NCBI RefSeq assembly: GCF_000422545.1
Contig: NZ_AULZ01000014.1
Location: 1-64,000, forward strand
Direction: 5' to 3'
From: Desulfocurvibacter africanus subsp. africanus DSM 2603
GTDB taxonomy: Bacteria > Desulfobacterota > Desulfovibrionia > Desulfovibrionales > Desulfovibrionaceae
Length of the DNA stretch: 64,000 nt
Shown: in pieces, positions 40,168-49,454 of the stretch
How positions within the stretch are numbered: the first letter of the stretch is position 1
Layout: each line of letters starts with the position of its first letter
Position numbers and translations under genes: made by a program
The notes under the pieces: model-generated
Databases searched by the model: none
What the model saw: only the letters and a program-made list of their open reading frames with translations
Told to the model about the DNA's origin: nothing

Positions 40168-41177
40168 CCAGCGTACTTGGAGTAGGTTTCCTGAATTTTC
40201 TGCACCTCGTCGCGCGAGCCAATAAACAGGGGCACGCGCTGATGCAGGTCCTCGGGTACGATGTCGAGAATGCGCCTCTTGCCAGTGGAAGCCATGCCTC
40301 CAGCTTGCTCCGCGAGCATTGCCAGAGGAGAAGCCTCATACATGAGACGCAGTTTGCCTTTGGACTTGGCCGGATCCCTGTTGTCAGCCGGATACATGAA
40401 GATGCCACCATAGATGAGCGTGCGGTGAAAATCCGCCACAAGTGAGCCAATGTATCGCAGACTATAGGGTGCCCCTCGTTTGCCGTCAGGGTCCTTGAAC
40501 CAGGAGACGATCTCTTGTGTAGGCTTGTCCCAATAGTTCCAGTACCCCTCATTGACCGAGTAAATTTTGCCCTTCTCGGGAATGGTCAGATTCGGGTGTG
40601 AGAGAAGGAACTCGCCCACGCTGGGGTCCAGAGTGAAGCCATGCACGCCGTTGCCTGTAGTGTAAACCAGGATTGTCGAAGAGCCGTACATGATATAGCC
40701 GGCGGCTACCTGCTCCACGCCCGGTCGAAGCATATCGCTAAGGGAAGCGCCAGAGCCATCAAAATTCTTGTTACGCAGAATGGAGAAAATGGTGCCAACG
40801 TTGATGTTCACATCGATGTTGGTCGAGCCGTCCAAGGGATCGAAAAGAAGCATATAGTCGCCCTTGGGGAATTTATCACGGATGGGGATAAGGTCAGCGT
40901 TTTCCTCGGAAGCCATGCCGCAAAGCACGCCAGCCCGCTCCATCCTGTGGATGAGCACCTCATTTGCGAACCGGTCCAGCTTTTTGACCTTCTCACCCTG
41001 TATGTTCTCAGTGCCGGTGAAGCCCACGATGTCCACGAGCCCGGCTTTGTTCACATCACGAGAAATGATCTTCCCGGCGAGAATAAGCTCGTTGAGCAAC
41101 ATGGTGAATCGTCCGGTAGCCGACGGAGATTGCTTTTGATGCAGGAGCAGATGCTCTGTAACCGTTACCTGTGGCAT
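40155..41177 (-). CDS. fbp: Fructose-1,6-bisphosphatase class I
   Basis: Gluconeogenic enzyme that hydrolyses fructose 1,6-bisphosphate. The 340-residue protein keeps GMASEE (about 92-97), the metal-site [20 protein letters not shown] (about 114-133), and the C-terminal substrate motifs [16 protein letters not shown] (about 276-291). The ATG at 41177 follows AAGGAGGGGGCGCCT, a very strong site, so the 19 upstream codons are not used. It overlaps tsaD by 13 bases. Confidence 0.95.
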   Translation of the reverse strand: MPQVTVTEHLLLHQKQSPSATGRFTMLLNELILAGKIISRDVNKAGLVDIVGFTGTENIQGEKVKKLDRFANEVLIHRMERAGVLCGMASEENADLIPIRDKFPKGDYMLLFDPLDGSTNIDVNINVGTIFSILRNKNFDGSGASLSDMLRPGVEQVAAGYIMYGSSTILVYTTGNGVHGFTLDPSVGEFLLSHPNLTIPEKGKIYSVNEGYWNYWDKPTQEIVSWFKDPDGKRGAPYSLRYIGSLVADFHRTLIYGGIFMYPADNRDPAKSKGKLRLMYEASPLAMLAEQAGGMASTGKRRILDIVPEDLHQRVPLFIGSRDEVQKIQETYSKYAGCAV

Positions 41178-41205
41178 AGGCGCCCCCTCCTTATCCGCAG
41201 TCAAT

Positions 41206-41958
41206 TTAGCCATCATCACGGTTTCGAACCGCATAAATTAAGTAGGTATCACCAATATAGCGTGCCAGCCAAGTATAGGATCGACCTTCCTTCTCCAGTG
41301 TGCCTGACACCCTGTCACGAAGAGTCGTCTCCCAGTCCACTCCGACCAGGATTTCCGCCTCGTTGGCTGGTGTGGAGGGCCAAAGGAGCGTACCGGCATG
41401 CAGCAAAGTCAAGTCATCGGGAACTGGGCTGAATTGCCGCAAGGTTCGCGGGTCAAACTGTGCGATTATTAGGCCCACCCACTTGTTGCGCAGAAACATA
41501 GGCTGTACGAGGCAGACTTCCGGTCCTAAATCGGTTTGAAAAAAGAACGACTTGAACGTCGCGCGTTCCCAATCCGCTTTGAACTCCAGGAATTGTCCTG
41601 CATCGAGCGGAATAATGGCCGCTTCGGGCAGTCTGCCCAGCACCTGTCCTTGGGCATCCACCGCCGCGATGCTTGTGAGCCATGGGTTGCGGGCCAAAAG
41701 CCGTTCATACCATTCGGGAGCCGGGAAGCTCTCGATCGTGGAAAGTTCGCGGGTCAAAGCCTGGATGCGTTGATCCACGGGCGCAAAAAGATTCGCCAAA
41801 CGCCATTTATCTCCAGAGGGTGCGTATCCCTGGTACTCCAACTTCGGATTGACCAAAGAGGAGGCCCCTTCAGTCAGTGAGTACCACCAGCCGCAGCCCG
41901 AGAGTGCCAGAGTGAGGCATATTAGGCTTGCGGCGAATGCCAAACGTATGCTGGTCAT
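41206..41958 (-). CDS. Predicted lipoprotein with sensor-like domain, unknown function
   Basis: A 250-residue protein with a lipoprotein signal [20 protein letters not shown] and lipobox Cys near residue 22. The mature part (about 65-240), with [18 protein letters not shown] and [20 protein letters not shown], looks like a PAS/Cache-type extracellular sensing fold without an attached output domain. It lies 28 bases upstream of the fbp start on the same strand and may be in that operon. No specific family recognised. Confidence 0.7.
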   Translation of the reverse strand: MTSIRLAFAASLICLTLALSGCGWWYSLTEGASSLVNPKLEYQGYAPSGDKWRLANLFAPVDQRIQALTRELSTIESFPAPEWYERLLARNPWLTSIAAVDAQGQVLGRLPEAAIIPLDAGQFLEFKADWERATFKSFFFQTDLGPEVCLVQPMFLRNKWVGLIIAQFDPRTLRQFSPVPDDLTLLHAGTLLWPSTPANEAEILVGVDWETTLRDRVSGTLEKEGRSYTWLARYIGDTYLIYAVRNRDDG

Positions 41959-42117
41959 GGCCTATCCACAGGATATCGCCAAGCCGATCAGCCGGCCTTG
42001 GCGCAAAGATTGAAACAGAACCGGGGTATGTCACGTTTCTGTCTGCCGTGCAATGCTAAGCCGGCAAGGGAAGAGTGCAGCGACTCACACGGCTTCAGGG
42101 CGGGTCAAGGAAAGGCA

Positions 42118-43095
42118 TCAAGACTGCGCGCGTCCCTCCAGACCTTGAGCCAACTTTTCCAGCAGGGCTATGAGCTTGTCATTAGCTTGAGGGCGCTCGG
42201 ATGAATCCAGCACGTTTTTTAAGGAAGTATCATGAACCTGTCCGTCCATGCTTCGGCTACTGACAAAAGGTGCCTGGCCCTTCTTTTGAGCTGCTTCGGC
42301 TCGGACACGAGCGATAGTCTCAACGAGCATCTGCTTTTGCCGCTCGTCATCGACATCCCGCACAAGCTCCTCGTAAATCTCGGCGGCTCCATCGAAATCA
42401 CCCTGCGCGGCCAGCAAATCAGCCATGGTTCTGGTGCGGAGAGAGCCACCAAACCTGCGTTCTGGCTTTCGCTGATTGCCTGAGGCGTTCTCGCCAGGAT
42501 GGCCAAACTGTTCCATGATTCGGCGGGACGTGTCAGCCAAAGAAGGACCGACGCTAATCCTCTGCTGAACGTATGCCTGAAGTGGTTCTTCGACCTTTTG
42601 GGGCTGGACTTCAGCTTCCGTCCGAATACTCTCCTTGGCAGCTGTGGCCAAGTTGCCATGAGTTTTTTCCAAATTACCAGAAGGACCTTGAGTTTGAGAG
42701 AGAACTTCAAAAGCCGACTGTATGAGTTCCGCCCAAGACAGGGTTTGACCTTTGAAATGATTAGCCAAGAAATTCAACGCCAAGGCAAGGTCCTTTGAAC
42801 CTTTGCCGGCCTGGGAAGCCCAAATACGCCAAAATGCGGGGAATCTGGAAAGAATGCTGATAGCCTTGTCCGCTTCGGCAGCGGCTTCGGTATTCAGTCC
42901 AAGCTGTTCCAATGTTTCTACCAGCAGGAGTCTCGCCTCCAGGTGATCCCCATGTGCTGTCAGTCCCTGGCGAAGAATTTTAGCAGCCTCATCCAAATGG
43001 CGAGCCTCGAAGAGAAGCACTGCCAATGGATAGAAGACCTTGGATGAAGAGTCGATCCGCAATAACTCGCGATAGAACTCACTTTTCTCTGTCAT
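42118..43095 (-). CDS. Tetratricopeptide-repeat protein
   Basis: A 325-residue soluble protein. N-terminal TPR units (about 5-95, for example LAVLLFEARHLDEAAKILRQ) are followed by a charged low-complexity linker (about 140-210) and a single C-terminal TPR, ADLLAAQGDFDGAAEIYEEL (about 227-246). The ATG overlaps the stop of the FtsB-like gene as ATGA. Role unknown; the company of an FtsB-like protein hints at the cell envelope. Confidence 0.78.
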   Translation of the reverse strand: MTEKSEFYRELLRIDSSSKVFYPLAVLLFEARHLDEAAKILRQGLTAHGDHLEARLLLVETLEQLGLNTEAAAEADKAISILSRFPAFWRIWASQAGKGSKDLALALNFLANHFKGQTLSWAELIQSAFEVLSQTQGPSGNLEKTHGNLATAAKESIRTEAEVQPQKVEEPLQAYVQQRISVGPSLADTSRRIMEQFGHPGENASGNQRKPERRFGGSLRTRTMADLLAAQGDFDGAAEIYEELVRDVDDERQKQMLVETIARVRAEAAQKKGQAPFVSSRSMDGQVHDTSLKNVLDSSERPQANDKLIALLEKLAQGLEGRAQS

Positions 43096-43421
43096 TGCCC
43101 ACCAATTCCTCGCTCGATCTGTCCAGGTGCGGCAACTGTCTTGCCTCCACTACCGATAATATAGACCACTTCATCATCCTTGATGAAATTGGTTTTGTCT
43201 CGGATGATCCGCTCCGTGTACTCGCCGCCTTTCTTGAACAAGAGAATCTCCTGGCTCAGATCCTGGCTGCTCTCCTTGAGCACATCGGTAACGGCCGCCA
43301 ATTCATCCCGCTCCACACGCATCCGGCGCAGAGAGAAAAGGCCCTTATCACTAAGCACAACGCCATAGAACAGCAGACAATTGACCAGCAAGAGGATGCC
43401 GATAAGCAACTTGCGAACCAT
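43092..43421 (-). CDS. FtsB/DivIC-like septum formation initiator
   Basis: A 109-residue single-pass membrane protein: short cytoplasmic N-terminus, membrane helix (about 4-22, LLIGILLLVNCLLFYGVVL), then a coiled coil (about 32-70, RRMRVERDELAAVTDVLKES), a charged NFIKDDEVVYII-like end. This is the FtsB/DivIC layout; it probably takes part in the FtsQLB-type division complex. It overlaps the TPR gene by four bases and follows the gene at 43437 by 15 bases. Confidence 0.8.
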   Translation of the reverse strand: MVRKLLIGILLLVNCLLFYGVVLSDKGLFSLRRMRVERDELAAVTDVLKESSQDLSQEILLFKKGGEYTERIIRDKTNFIKDDEVVYIIGSGGKTVAAPGQIERGIGGQ

Positions 43422-43436
43422 CAGCGACCCATGTAG

Positions 43437-43718
43437 TTATTGGACAAGACGGGAAGTGGAGCGATCTTCAATCTGCTCCTCCAGCGGCACACGTAACTCA
43501 TCAAGAAAGCTAGCTGTGGCATTCTCGATACGCTGCACGTCCGCCTCCTCAAGATCAAACTTATCCACCTTAAGCAAGAAGGCCTTGAGTATGCCGAACT
43601 CCTTGAGCAGCATGTGACCAAGCTCCAGCCGCTTGAGTTCCGGCTCGAGCTCGAGGATAGTTTGCAGGCAGTTGGTGATCCTAAACATGAGGTTCTGAGG
43701 TTTGCCGCTGTCGATCAT
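43437..43718 (-). CDS. Small helical protein of unknown function
   Basis: A 93-residue acidic, Leu-rich helical protein (MIDSGKPQNLMFRITNCLQT at the start, LELEPELKRLELGHMLLKEF following). No domain recognised. The ATG at 43718 is preceded by GAGAGGAGCACTC; the frame open further upstream overlaps pgsA and lacks support. It lies between pgsA and the FtsB-like gene and is probably co-transcribed. Confidence 0.65.
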   Translation of the reverse strand: MIDSGKPQNLMFRITNCLQTILELEPELKRLELGHMLLKEFGILKAFLLKVDKFDLEEADVQRIENATASFLDELRVPLEEQIEDRSTSRLVQ

Positions 43719-43755
43719 GAGTGCTCCTCTCGTTCCCGTGCCATGAATCCGCCGC

Positions 43756-44307
43756 TCAAGCTGTTTCCTTGCTAATCCAATTTCGTGAGAAGCCATAAAA
43801 ATACTTACCGCCGGAAAACACTGTTAAAACCAGTGCCGCATACAGGCAGACCATACCGATTGGCTTCGGGTCCAGACCGAACCATGGATAATGCAGTGTA
43901 AGCGGGCAAAGCGCCGCAATCTGCAATATCGTTTTAAGCTTGCCGAAGCTATCAGCTGCAATGATCATTCCATAATCCGCAGCAATGGCGCGCAGGCCAG
44001 TAACTGCCAATTCTCTGCTAATGATGATTATGCATATCCAGGCCTCGATCCAACCCAGATGGACCAACATTATCAGAATAGCGCCAATGAGCAGCTTGTC
44101 CGCTAGTGGATCAAGAAACTTGCCCACTGTAGTTACGATGTTCCAGCGGCGGGCGATGAAACCATCCACCAAGTCCGTCAGAGAGGCCAACATGAATACG
44201 AGCATGGCTAACAGACAAGTGATTCTGGACGGATAATACAGCAGGACAACTATAAAAGGTATCGTGGCGATACGCGCCAGACTCAGTGAATTCGGTAAGT
44301 TGAACAT
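43756..44307 (-). CDS. pgsA: CDP-diacylglycerol-glycerol-3-phosphate 3-phosphatidyltransferase
   Basis: Makes phosphatidylglycerol phosphate, the committed step to PG and cardiolipin. The 183-residue integral membrane protein has several hydrophobic spans and the CDP-alcohol phosphatidyltransferase motif DG-x2-AR-x8-G-x3-D-x3-D, seen from DGFIARRW to FLDPLADK (about 48-70). First of the leftward pgsA/unknown/FtsB-like/TPR series. Confidence 0.94.
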   Translation of the reverse strand: MFNLPNSLSLARIATIPFIVVLLYYPSRITCLLAMLVFMLASLTDLVDGFIARRWNIVTTVGKFLDPLADKLLIGAILIMLVHLGWIEAWICIIIISRELAVTGLRAIAADYGMIIAADSFGKLKTILQIAALCPLTLHYPWFGLDPKPIGMVCLYAALVLTVFSGGKYFYGFSRNWISKETA

Positions 44308-44359
44308 AGATTATGATTGTAGACGTCGCGGGAGATATCCTCGCCCGGAGTATATTGGT

Positions 44360-45247
44360 TCAGACAGATGGCGCCATAGCCGCAGCCTCAAGGCTCCTTT
44401 CGGCTTCCAGAGCAATACGCTCGCCCAGTTCCAACAAAGCCTGCTTGGCCGGAGTGTCCTCCCTAAGCAGGACAACGGGTTTGCCCAAGTCACCAGCAAC
44501 AACGGTGGCAGGATCCAGCGGCACTGATCCGAGGAACGGTAACCCATAGCTCTCGGCAAGCTCCCGACCGCCACCTTTTTTAAACAGATCAATCACCTGG
44601 TTGCAGTGCGGGCAAATAAGCCCGCTCATATTTTCCACGACCCCCAAAATATTGGCCTGGGCATATTGTAAAAAGTTGATTGCCTTACGCACATCCGCCA
44701 AAGATATCTCCTGGGGAGTGGTCACGATGAGGCACAGCGCATTAGGGATAAGCTTCAGGATGGTCATATGCTCGTCACCCGTGCCGGGGGGAGAATCCAC
44801 CACCAAGAAATCCAGATGCCCCCAATCCACGTCGGCAATGAACTGCCTGATGGCCGAGGTCTTCATGGGACCGCGCCAAAGAACAGCTTGATCCGGATCG
44901 CGCAAAAGTGAGGCCATGGAAACAACGTGCAAATTGTCATTATACCGCTTGGGCTTTATGACGGAGCCATGCTCAACTTCCAACTGCCCCTTAAGGGCCA
45001 GGAGATTAGGCACGCTGGGGCCATGGATATCCACATCCAGAAGCCCGACTCGATATCCCATGGCAGCAAGCGCCGCGGCAATATTAACGGAAATGGAACT
45101 CTTACCCACTCCGCCTTTGCCGCTCATGACAAAAATCGTGTAACGGATATTCTCCAGGACGCTGCTGATGCGCTGATCCTGCAGGGTAAGCCTGGGATGG
45201 GGCTTTCCCTCCTCGTTGCCTTGAGGCCAGCCAATACACTGCCCCAT
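44360..45247 (-). CDS. Mrp/NBP35-family iron-sulfur carrier ATPase
   Basis: P-loop ATPase of the ApbC/Mrp type that transfers Fe-S clusters to target proteins. The 295-residue protein has the deviant Walker A SGKGGVGKSS (about 42-51), Walker B-like DFLVVDSPPGTGDEH (about 146-160) and the cluster-binding CPHC (about 213-216). A Cys in the short N-terminal MGQCIGWPQG is also noted. It likely assists assembly of Fe-S enzymes, abundant in this organism. Confidence 0.9.
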   Translation of the reverse strand: MGQCIGWPQGNEEGKPHPRLTLQDQRISSVLENIRYTIFVMSGKGGVGKSSISVNIAAALAAMGYRVGLLDVDIHGPSVPNLLALKGQLEVEHGSVIKPKRYNDNLHVVSMASLLRDPDQAVLWRGPMKTSAIRQFIADVDWGHLDFLVVDSPPGTGDEHMTILKLIPNALCLIVTTPQEISLADVRKAINFLQYAQANILGVVENMSGLICPHCNQVIDLFKKGGGRELAESYGLPFLGSVPLDPATVVAGDLGKPVVLLREDTPAKQALLELGERIALEAERSLEAAAMAPSV

Positions 45248-45369
45248 ACAAACTCCTCGGTTAACCCAAGCGTAGGAGGCTTGACAGGTCTTCCTAAGCA
45301 GGGAAACTCATATCGCACTCGCGCTTACGTGGCAATGCTGCCCAGACCAGCGGTCGTGATATGCGATTT

Positions 45370-45516
45370 CTAGGCCCCCGCGCCCATGAACATTACGGTG
45401 ATTAAGTCGATAATCATGAGCAGCAGAGCTTCACGGATACGGTCGGTCCCGGTCGAGTCAGTAAAGCCAAACGTCGGTTTATACCACGATTCGATCCGAC
45501 AATGGTGCCGCCGCAT
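45370..45516 (-). CDS. Possible 48-residue protein downstream of pcm
   Basis: A short frame begins MRRHHCRIESWYKPTFGFTD nine bases after the pcm stop on the same strand and ends with a hydrophobic stretch ALLLMIIDLITVMFMGAGA. The composition looks protein-like and could be a membrane anchor. The ribosome binding site is weak. No family recognised. Confidence 0.4.
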   Translation of the reverse strand: MRRHHCRIESWYKPTFGFTDSTGTDRIREALLLMIIDLITVMFMGAGA

Positions 45517-45525
45517 GTCCAGGCA

Positions 45526-46170
45526 TTACCATCCGTATTGTCCCACGAGATCCACGAACAGCACTCCGCCCTTGCGTTCCTCGCGCAACTCACCCTTCTC
45601 CTTGGTGATCAAGACCAACTCCTGATTACGACGACGCTCGCCCACGGGGATAAGCAGGCGGCCTCCTTCGGCCAGCTGCTCGGTAAGCGGCTTAGGAACC
45701 TCGGGACCGCCAGCTGTTACCAAAATGCGGTCAAAAGGCGCATCCTGCGGCCAGCCAAGTGTACCATCATCCAGTCTCAACTTAATACGACCATACTTGA
45801 GGTCCTGGAGAAGAAGCTTGCGGGCGGCATCATATAGTTCGCGCACCCGCTCTATGGTATGAACGGTGGCACCCATCTCAGACAGTACAGCGGCCTGATA
45901 TCCCGATCCTGTGCCGATCTCCAGCACCTTCATGCCTGGTTTGACTTGGAGGAGTTCGGTCATGAAGGCCACAATGTACGGCTGGGAGATGGTCTGCCCA
46001 TGCCCAATGGGTTGTGGGCGGTCATCATAGGCCTGGGAGGCCAAGGCTTCCTGAACGAAGAGGTGCCGGGGCACGGTGCGCATGGCGCGCAGGACGTCCT
46101 GATCCCGAATTCCTCTGGCCTCTAGCTGTTCCCGGACCATGCGCTCACGCCGATATTTCGGGTCGATCAT
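45526..46170 (-). CDS. pcm: Protein-L-isoaspartate O-methyltransferase
   Basis: Repairs isoaspartyl residues in aged proteins with S-adenosylmethionine. The 214-residue protein has the N-terminal [20 protein letters not shown] (about 11-30), VPRHLFV (about 33-39), [16 protein letters not shown] (about 53-68) and SAM motif [18 protein letters not shown] (about 81-98). The ATG at 46170 (MIDPKYR) matches the usual start; the frame extends to a TTG at 46212 without support. Confidence 0.92.
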   Translation of the reverse strand: MIDPKYRRERMVREQLEARGIRDQDVLRAMRTVPRHLFVQEALASQAYDDRPQPIGHGQTISQPYIVAFMTELLQVKPGMKVLEIGTGSGYQAAVLSEMGATVHTIERVRELYDAARKLLLQDLKYGRIKLRLDDGTLGWPQDAPFDRILVTAGGPEVPKPLTEQLAEGGRLLIPVGERRRNQELVLITKEKGELREERKGGVLFVDLVGQYGW

Positions 46171-46366
46171 GCGCCGCTCGATGTTCGAATGCTCATCCAA
46201 CTCATCCCCCAAACCGTTATTGGAAGCTCGCGAATGTCGCAGCTTTCATCGCCAATGGCGAAGGAGCAAATTTTTACCCTGAAGTCAACCTGTACTCCGC
46301 AAGGCCTCAGCTTGACAACGCTCAGGTAAAATCCCAAAAATAAACTAGAATACGGAGGAGGGATCA

Positions 46367-46795
46367 ATGCAGGTTGTCGACTTGATGGCCAAAAGCGTGA
46401 CCACATTAAAAGCAACTGACTCCGCACTCCAGGCCAAGGAACTCATGATGCGCCAGAGGATACGACATATCCCTATAGTATCCTCCGAAAACGACCTTGA
46501 GGGATTGGTTACTCAAAGGGACATTCTTGCCGCAGCCCTTTCTCGTTTCGCGGATGTTGATATGACAATTCAGGAGGAGATTGACGCAGGCATACCGCTG
46601 GCGAGCATAATGATCACCGACGTGGTCGTTGTTTCGCCTGGTTGCCCGATACGCAAGGCCGCAGATGTCATGCTCACACGCAAGCTCGGCTGCCTGCCGG
46701 TAGTCGAAGGGCAAAAGCTGGTGGGCATCCTCACTGAGGCAGATTTCCTAAAGCTTGTCGTTGAACTGCTGGACGCCCTGGACAACTCGGCTTGA
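46367..46795 (+). CDS. Two-CBS-domain protein
   Basis: A 142-residue protein made only of two CBS motifs (about 5-60 and 80-135), a module that binds adenosyl ligands and signals energy or redox state. Typical words are MRQRIRHIPIVSSENDLEGL and RKLGCLPVVEGQKLVGILTE. A GGAGGAGGG precedes the ATG. It is divergent from pcm and convergent with hypC. Confidence 0.9.
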   Translation: MQVVDLMAKSVTTLKATDSALQAKELMMRQRIRHIPIVSSENDLEGLVTQRDILAAALSRFADVDMTIQEEIDAGIPLASIMITDVVVVSPGCPIRKAADVMLTRKLGCLPVVEGQKLVGILTEADFLKLVVELLDALDNSA

Positions 46796-46828
46796 GATGC
46801 GGCCTGCCGTTTGTCACAGCGAAACTCC

Positions 46829-47086
46829 CTATCCCGACAAGCCGGACGGATCAACAGGCTCCATTAGCTGGACTATGTCGCGCAGGATGCGCAATGTTTC
46901 CTCCGCCTCATTCGCATCGAGACGGCGTAGAGCAAAGCCCGCATGCACTATGAGGTAGTCGCCCACGGCCACTTCCTCGGCTAATAGCGTCAGCGAAGCC
47001 TTTATAAAGGTTTCACCCTCGCCCACGCGGCATTTGGCAATCTCGTGCTCGATCTCCTCAATCCTTGCTGGAATAGCCAGGCACAT
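46829..47086 (-). CDS. hypC: Hydrogenase assembly chaperone HypC/HupF
   Basis: Chaperone that, with HypD, carries the Fe(CN)2CO group to the hydrogenase large subunit. The 85-residue protein starts MCLAIPARIEEIE with the essential Cys2, and has VAVGDYLIVHAGFALRRLD (about 40-58), both characteristic. It follows the protease gene by seven bases and closes the hyn operon. The other hyp genes are not in the window. Confidence 0.94.
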   Translation of the reverse strand: MCLAIPARIEEIEHEIAKCRVGEGETFIKASLTLLAEEVAVGDYLIVHAGFALRRLDANEAEETLRILRDIVQLMEPVDPSGLSG

Positions 47087-47093
47087 TTACGCC

Positions 47094-47594
47094 TTACTCC
47101 TTCATCTTAAGGGTGCAGCTCCCGCCCGCTTTAGCCACTTCGGCCAGCACAGCCGCCATGAGGTCTGGCATGCGGGCCTGGATAGTGTCCGAGAGGTCCA
47201 CGGCCATGGTTTTATAATCATGCGGCTCGATTCCGACAATCACCGCCTCAGGCCTATTACCCAGAATATCGCAATAGATGAGCGTGTCCACCAGATCGGT
47301 CTGGTGCAAAGAGTTTTTGAAAGCCAAACTCTTGCGCAAGTCGTCGCCAGTGAGCCGGTATATGCTGCCCGGAGCACCGTCCCCAAGAACTGCATCCACG
47401 ACGACGAGATACTTACAGGCCATGATGGGATCCATGAGCCGCGTGCCAAGTGTTCCGCCATCCATGAGCGTGACATTCTCCGAAAAGTCGTATTTAGCTT
47501 GCAGCCGCTCTACCAGCCGCACGCCGACACCCTCGTCGGTAAAAAGAATATTGCCCACACCAAGGACAAGAATATTTCTATCTATCTCAACCAT
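47094..47594 (-). CDS. hynC: Hydrogenase maturation protease for HynA
   Basis: HyaD/HybD-type endopeptidase that trims the C-terminus of the nickel-loaded large subunit. The 166-residue protein has LGVGNILFTDEGVGVRLVE (about 11-29; Glu is a nickel-sensing ligand), MDGGTLG (about 44-50) and VDAVLG (about 64-69). An AAAGGAA precedes the ATG. It is downstream of hynA, separated by a hairpin, and upstream of hypC. Symbol given by analogy with Desulfovibrio hyn clusters. Confidence 0.9.
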   Translation of the reverse strand: MVEIDRNILVLGVGNILFTDEGVGVRLVERLQAKYDFSENVTLMDGGTLGTRLMDPIMACKYLVVVDAVLGDGAPGSIYRLTGDDLRKSLAFKNSLHQTDLVDTLIYCDILGNRPEAVIVGIEPHDYKTMAVDLSDTIQARMPDLMAAVLAEVAKAGGSCTLKMKE

Positions 47595-47623
47595 GTTTAT
47601 TCCTTTCGAGCAATCACAAATAA

Positions 47624-47659
47624 AGACAGGAACCCTGCCTTACAACAAGGTTCCTGTCT
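47624..47659 (-). terminator. Hairpin between hynA and its protease gene
   Basis: A perfect 11-bp stem AGACAGGAACC/GGTTCCTGTCT around a 14-base loop lies about 20 bases after the hynA stop, followed on the leftward strand by TTATTTG. It may be a partial terminator that lowers protease and hypC expression, or a 3' stabiliser of hynBA mRNA. Confidence 0.7.
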
Positions 47660-47680
47660 ACTATTCAGCTCCAAAATCTC

Positions 47681-49390
47681 CTAGAGAACCTTGAATTTGT
47701 GCACTTCATTCGTTTTGGAATCGATCACGTGCACGCCGCAAGCAATGCACGGGTCAAATGCGTGCACAGTGCGCAGAAGCTCCACCGGTCGCTTGGGATC
47801 GGCCACGGGCGTACCGATGAGGGCCTCTTCCACTGGACCCAGCTTGCCTCCGGCGCAACGCGGGCCAAGGTTCCAGGTGGAGGGCACTACCAGCTGGAAG
47901 TTCTTGATCTTGCCGTCCTCTATGACAATCCAATGGCTCAGTGCTCCGCGAGGGGCATTGACGTAGCCTACGCCCTGCGCGCTCTTGGGCATCTTCCATT
48001 CCTGGGCGATCTTGGTATCGCCCTTGCTTACATTTTCCTGCAACTGGTTAACCCAGTTCTCCATCTCCGCGGCGATAACAGCTGTTTCTATGCCGCGGGC
48101 AGCCGTGCGGCCCAGAGTCGAGAACAGGGCTTCGGGGCCGACGCCCAGCCGCTCCAGAACCATATCCACGGTTTTCTTCACTTCGGGCTGACCCTTGCCG
48201 TAAGCCACGAGCATCTGGGCCAGAGGACCGACCTCCATGGATTCGCCCATATAGCGCGGAGCCTTCATCCATGAGTAACGATCCTTGTCCTCCAGGCTGG
48301 TGTACTTGGGCTCGGTCTTGCCTTTGTAGGGGTGCAAAGCCTCGTTGCCCTGATACCAGCTGTGGCTGACGTGCTCCATGATCTCCTTGGGCTCGAAGTT
48401 CTTCACGTTGGCGAGATCGCGCTTGAGGATAACGCCCGGCGGCAGATAGCGGCTGCTCAGGTCGAACTCCCCGCCAGGCTTTGGGAACTCGCCAAAGGCC
48501 AGGAAGTTTGTGGTACCGCCAATGCCGGCCCAATCCTTGTAGTAGCTGGCTACGGCCAGCAGGTCCGGGATATAGACCTCATCCACGAACTGCTTGGTCT
48601 CACGCCACAGGTCGATGAAGGCCTGGACGTTCTCCGGCTTGAGGCTGTCATAGCAGGTAACGCCACCCACAATGGTGAATTGCGTGTGCGGGTTCTTGGC
48701 ACCGAAGATGGCCATCGCCCGAGCGGCCTTGACTTGCAGGTGTAGAGCCTCGAGGTAATGGGCCGTGGCGATAAGGTTGACCTCGGGCGGCAGATAGTAT
48801 GCATCGTGGCCGCCCAGGAAGTAGGCGTTGGTGAAGATGCCAAGCTGGCCGCTGTCCACGAATGATTTAAGCTTCTTCTGTACTGCTTCGAGATCCCCGG
48901 CCTTCGTTTTTCTCGGCGAGATGTCGTTGGCGATTTTGGCCGCCTTCTTGGGATCGGCCTTGAGCGCACTGGTTACGTCCACCCAGTCCAGTGCGTGCAG
49001 ATGGTAGAAGTGCACGATATGATCGTGCAGGAACTGGGACCCCATTACAAGGTTGCGGATAATGGTAGCATTATGCGGAATGTTCACCTTGACGGCATGG
49101 TCGACACAGCGCGTGGAAGCCAACGCATGCACGTAGGTGCATACGCCGCAGGCGCGTTGGGTGAAATGCTGGGCGTCGCGCGGGTCACGGCCCTTGAGGA
49201 TAATTTCTAGGCCGCGGAAAAGCTGACCGCTCGACCAGGCATTTTTGACCTTGCCGTTCTCCACTTCGCATTCGATGCGCAGATGGCCCTCGATACGCGT
49301 CACGGGGTCCACGACCACCCTGCCGCTATAGTTGCTCTGCGGAGTCTTCATGACCGCCGCGGGAGTTTCTTTTGCTTTGGAACCAGACAT
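47681..49390 (-). CDS. hynA: Periplasmic [NiFe] hydrogenase large subunit
   Basis: Carries the Ni-Fe active site of a periplasmic uptake hydrogenase. The 569-residue protein has the L1 motif RACGVCTYVHA (about 80-90) and the L2 motif DPCIACGVH near residue 550, giving four Cys ligands, all cysteine here. About 15 residues after the final His are expected to be removed by the maturation protease. The ATG at 49390 is preceded by AAGGAGGAGAGCAC; an upstream 17-codon extension is not used. No own signal peptide: it is exported with HynB. Confidence 0.95.
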   Translation of the reverse strand: MSGSKAKETPAAVMKTPQSNYSGRVVVDPVTRIEGHLRIECEVENGKVKNAWSSGQLFRGLEIILKGRDPRDAQHFTQRACGVCTYVHALASTRCVDHAVKVNIPHNATIIRNLVMGSQFLHDHIVHFYHLHALDWVDVTSALKADPKKAAKIANDISPRKTKAGDLEAVQKKLKSFVDSGQLGIFTNAYFLGGHDAYYLPPEVNLIATAHYLEALHLQVKAARAMAIFGAKNPHTQFTIVGGVTCYDSLKPENVQAFIDLWRETKQFVDEVYIPDLLAVASYYKDWAGIGGTTNFLAFGEFPKPGGEFDLSSRYLPPGVILKRDLANVKNFEPKEIMEHVSHSWYQGNEALHPYKGKTEPKYTSLEDKDRYSWMKAPRYMGESMEVGPLAQMLVAYGKGQPEVKKTVDMVLERLGVGPEALFSTLGRTAARGIETAVIAAEMENWVNQLQENVSKGDTKIAQEWKMPKSAQGVGYVNAPRGALSHWIVIEDGKIKNFQLVVPSTWNLGPRCAGGKLGPVEEALIGTPVADPKRPVELLRTVHAFDPCIACGVHVIDSKTNEVHKFKVL

Positions 49391-49454
49391 GTGCTCTCCT
49401 CCTTGGGAAGACTGTGTTCGCATACGACCTATTCCGGACAACCGATCCTAAATC

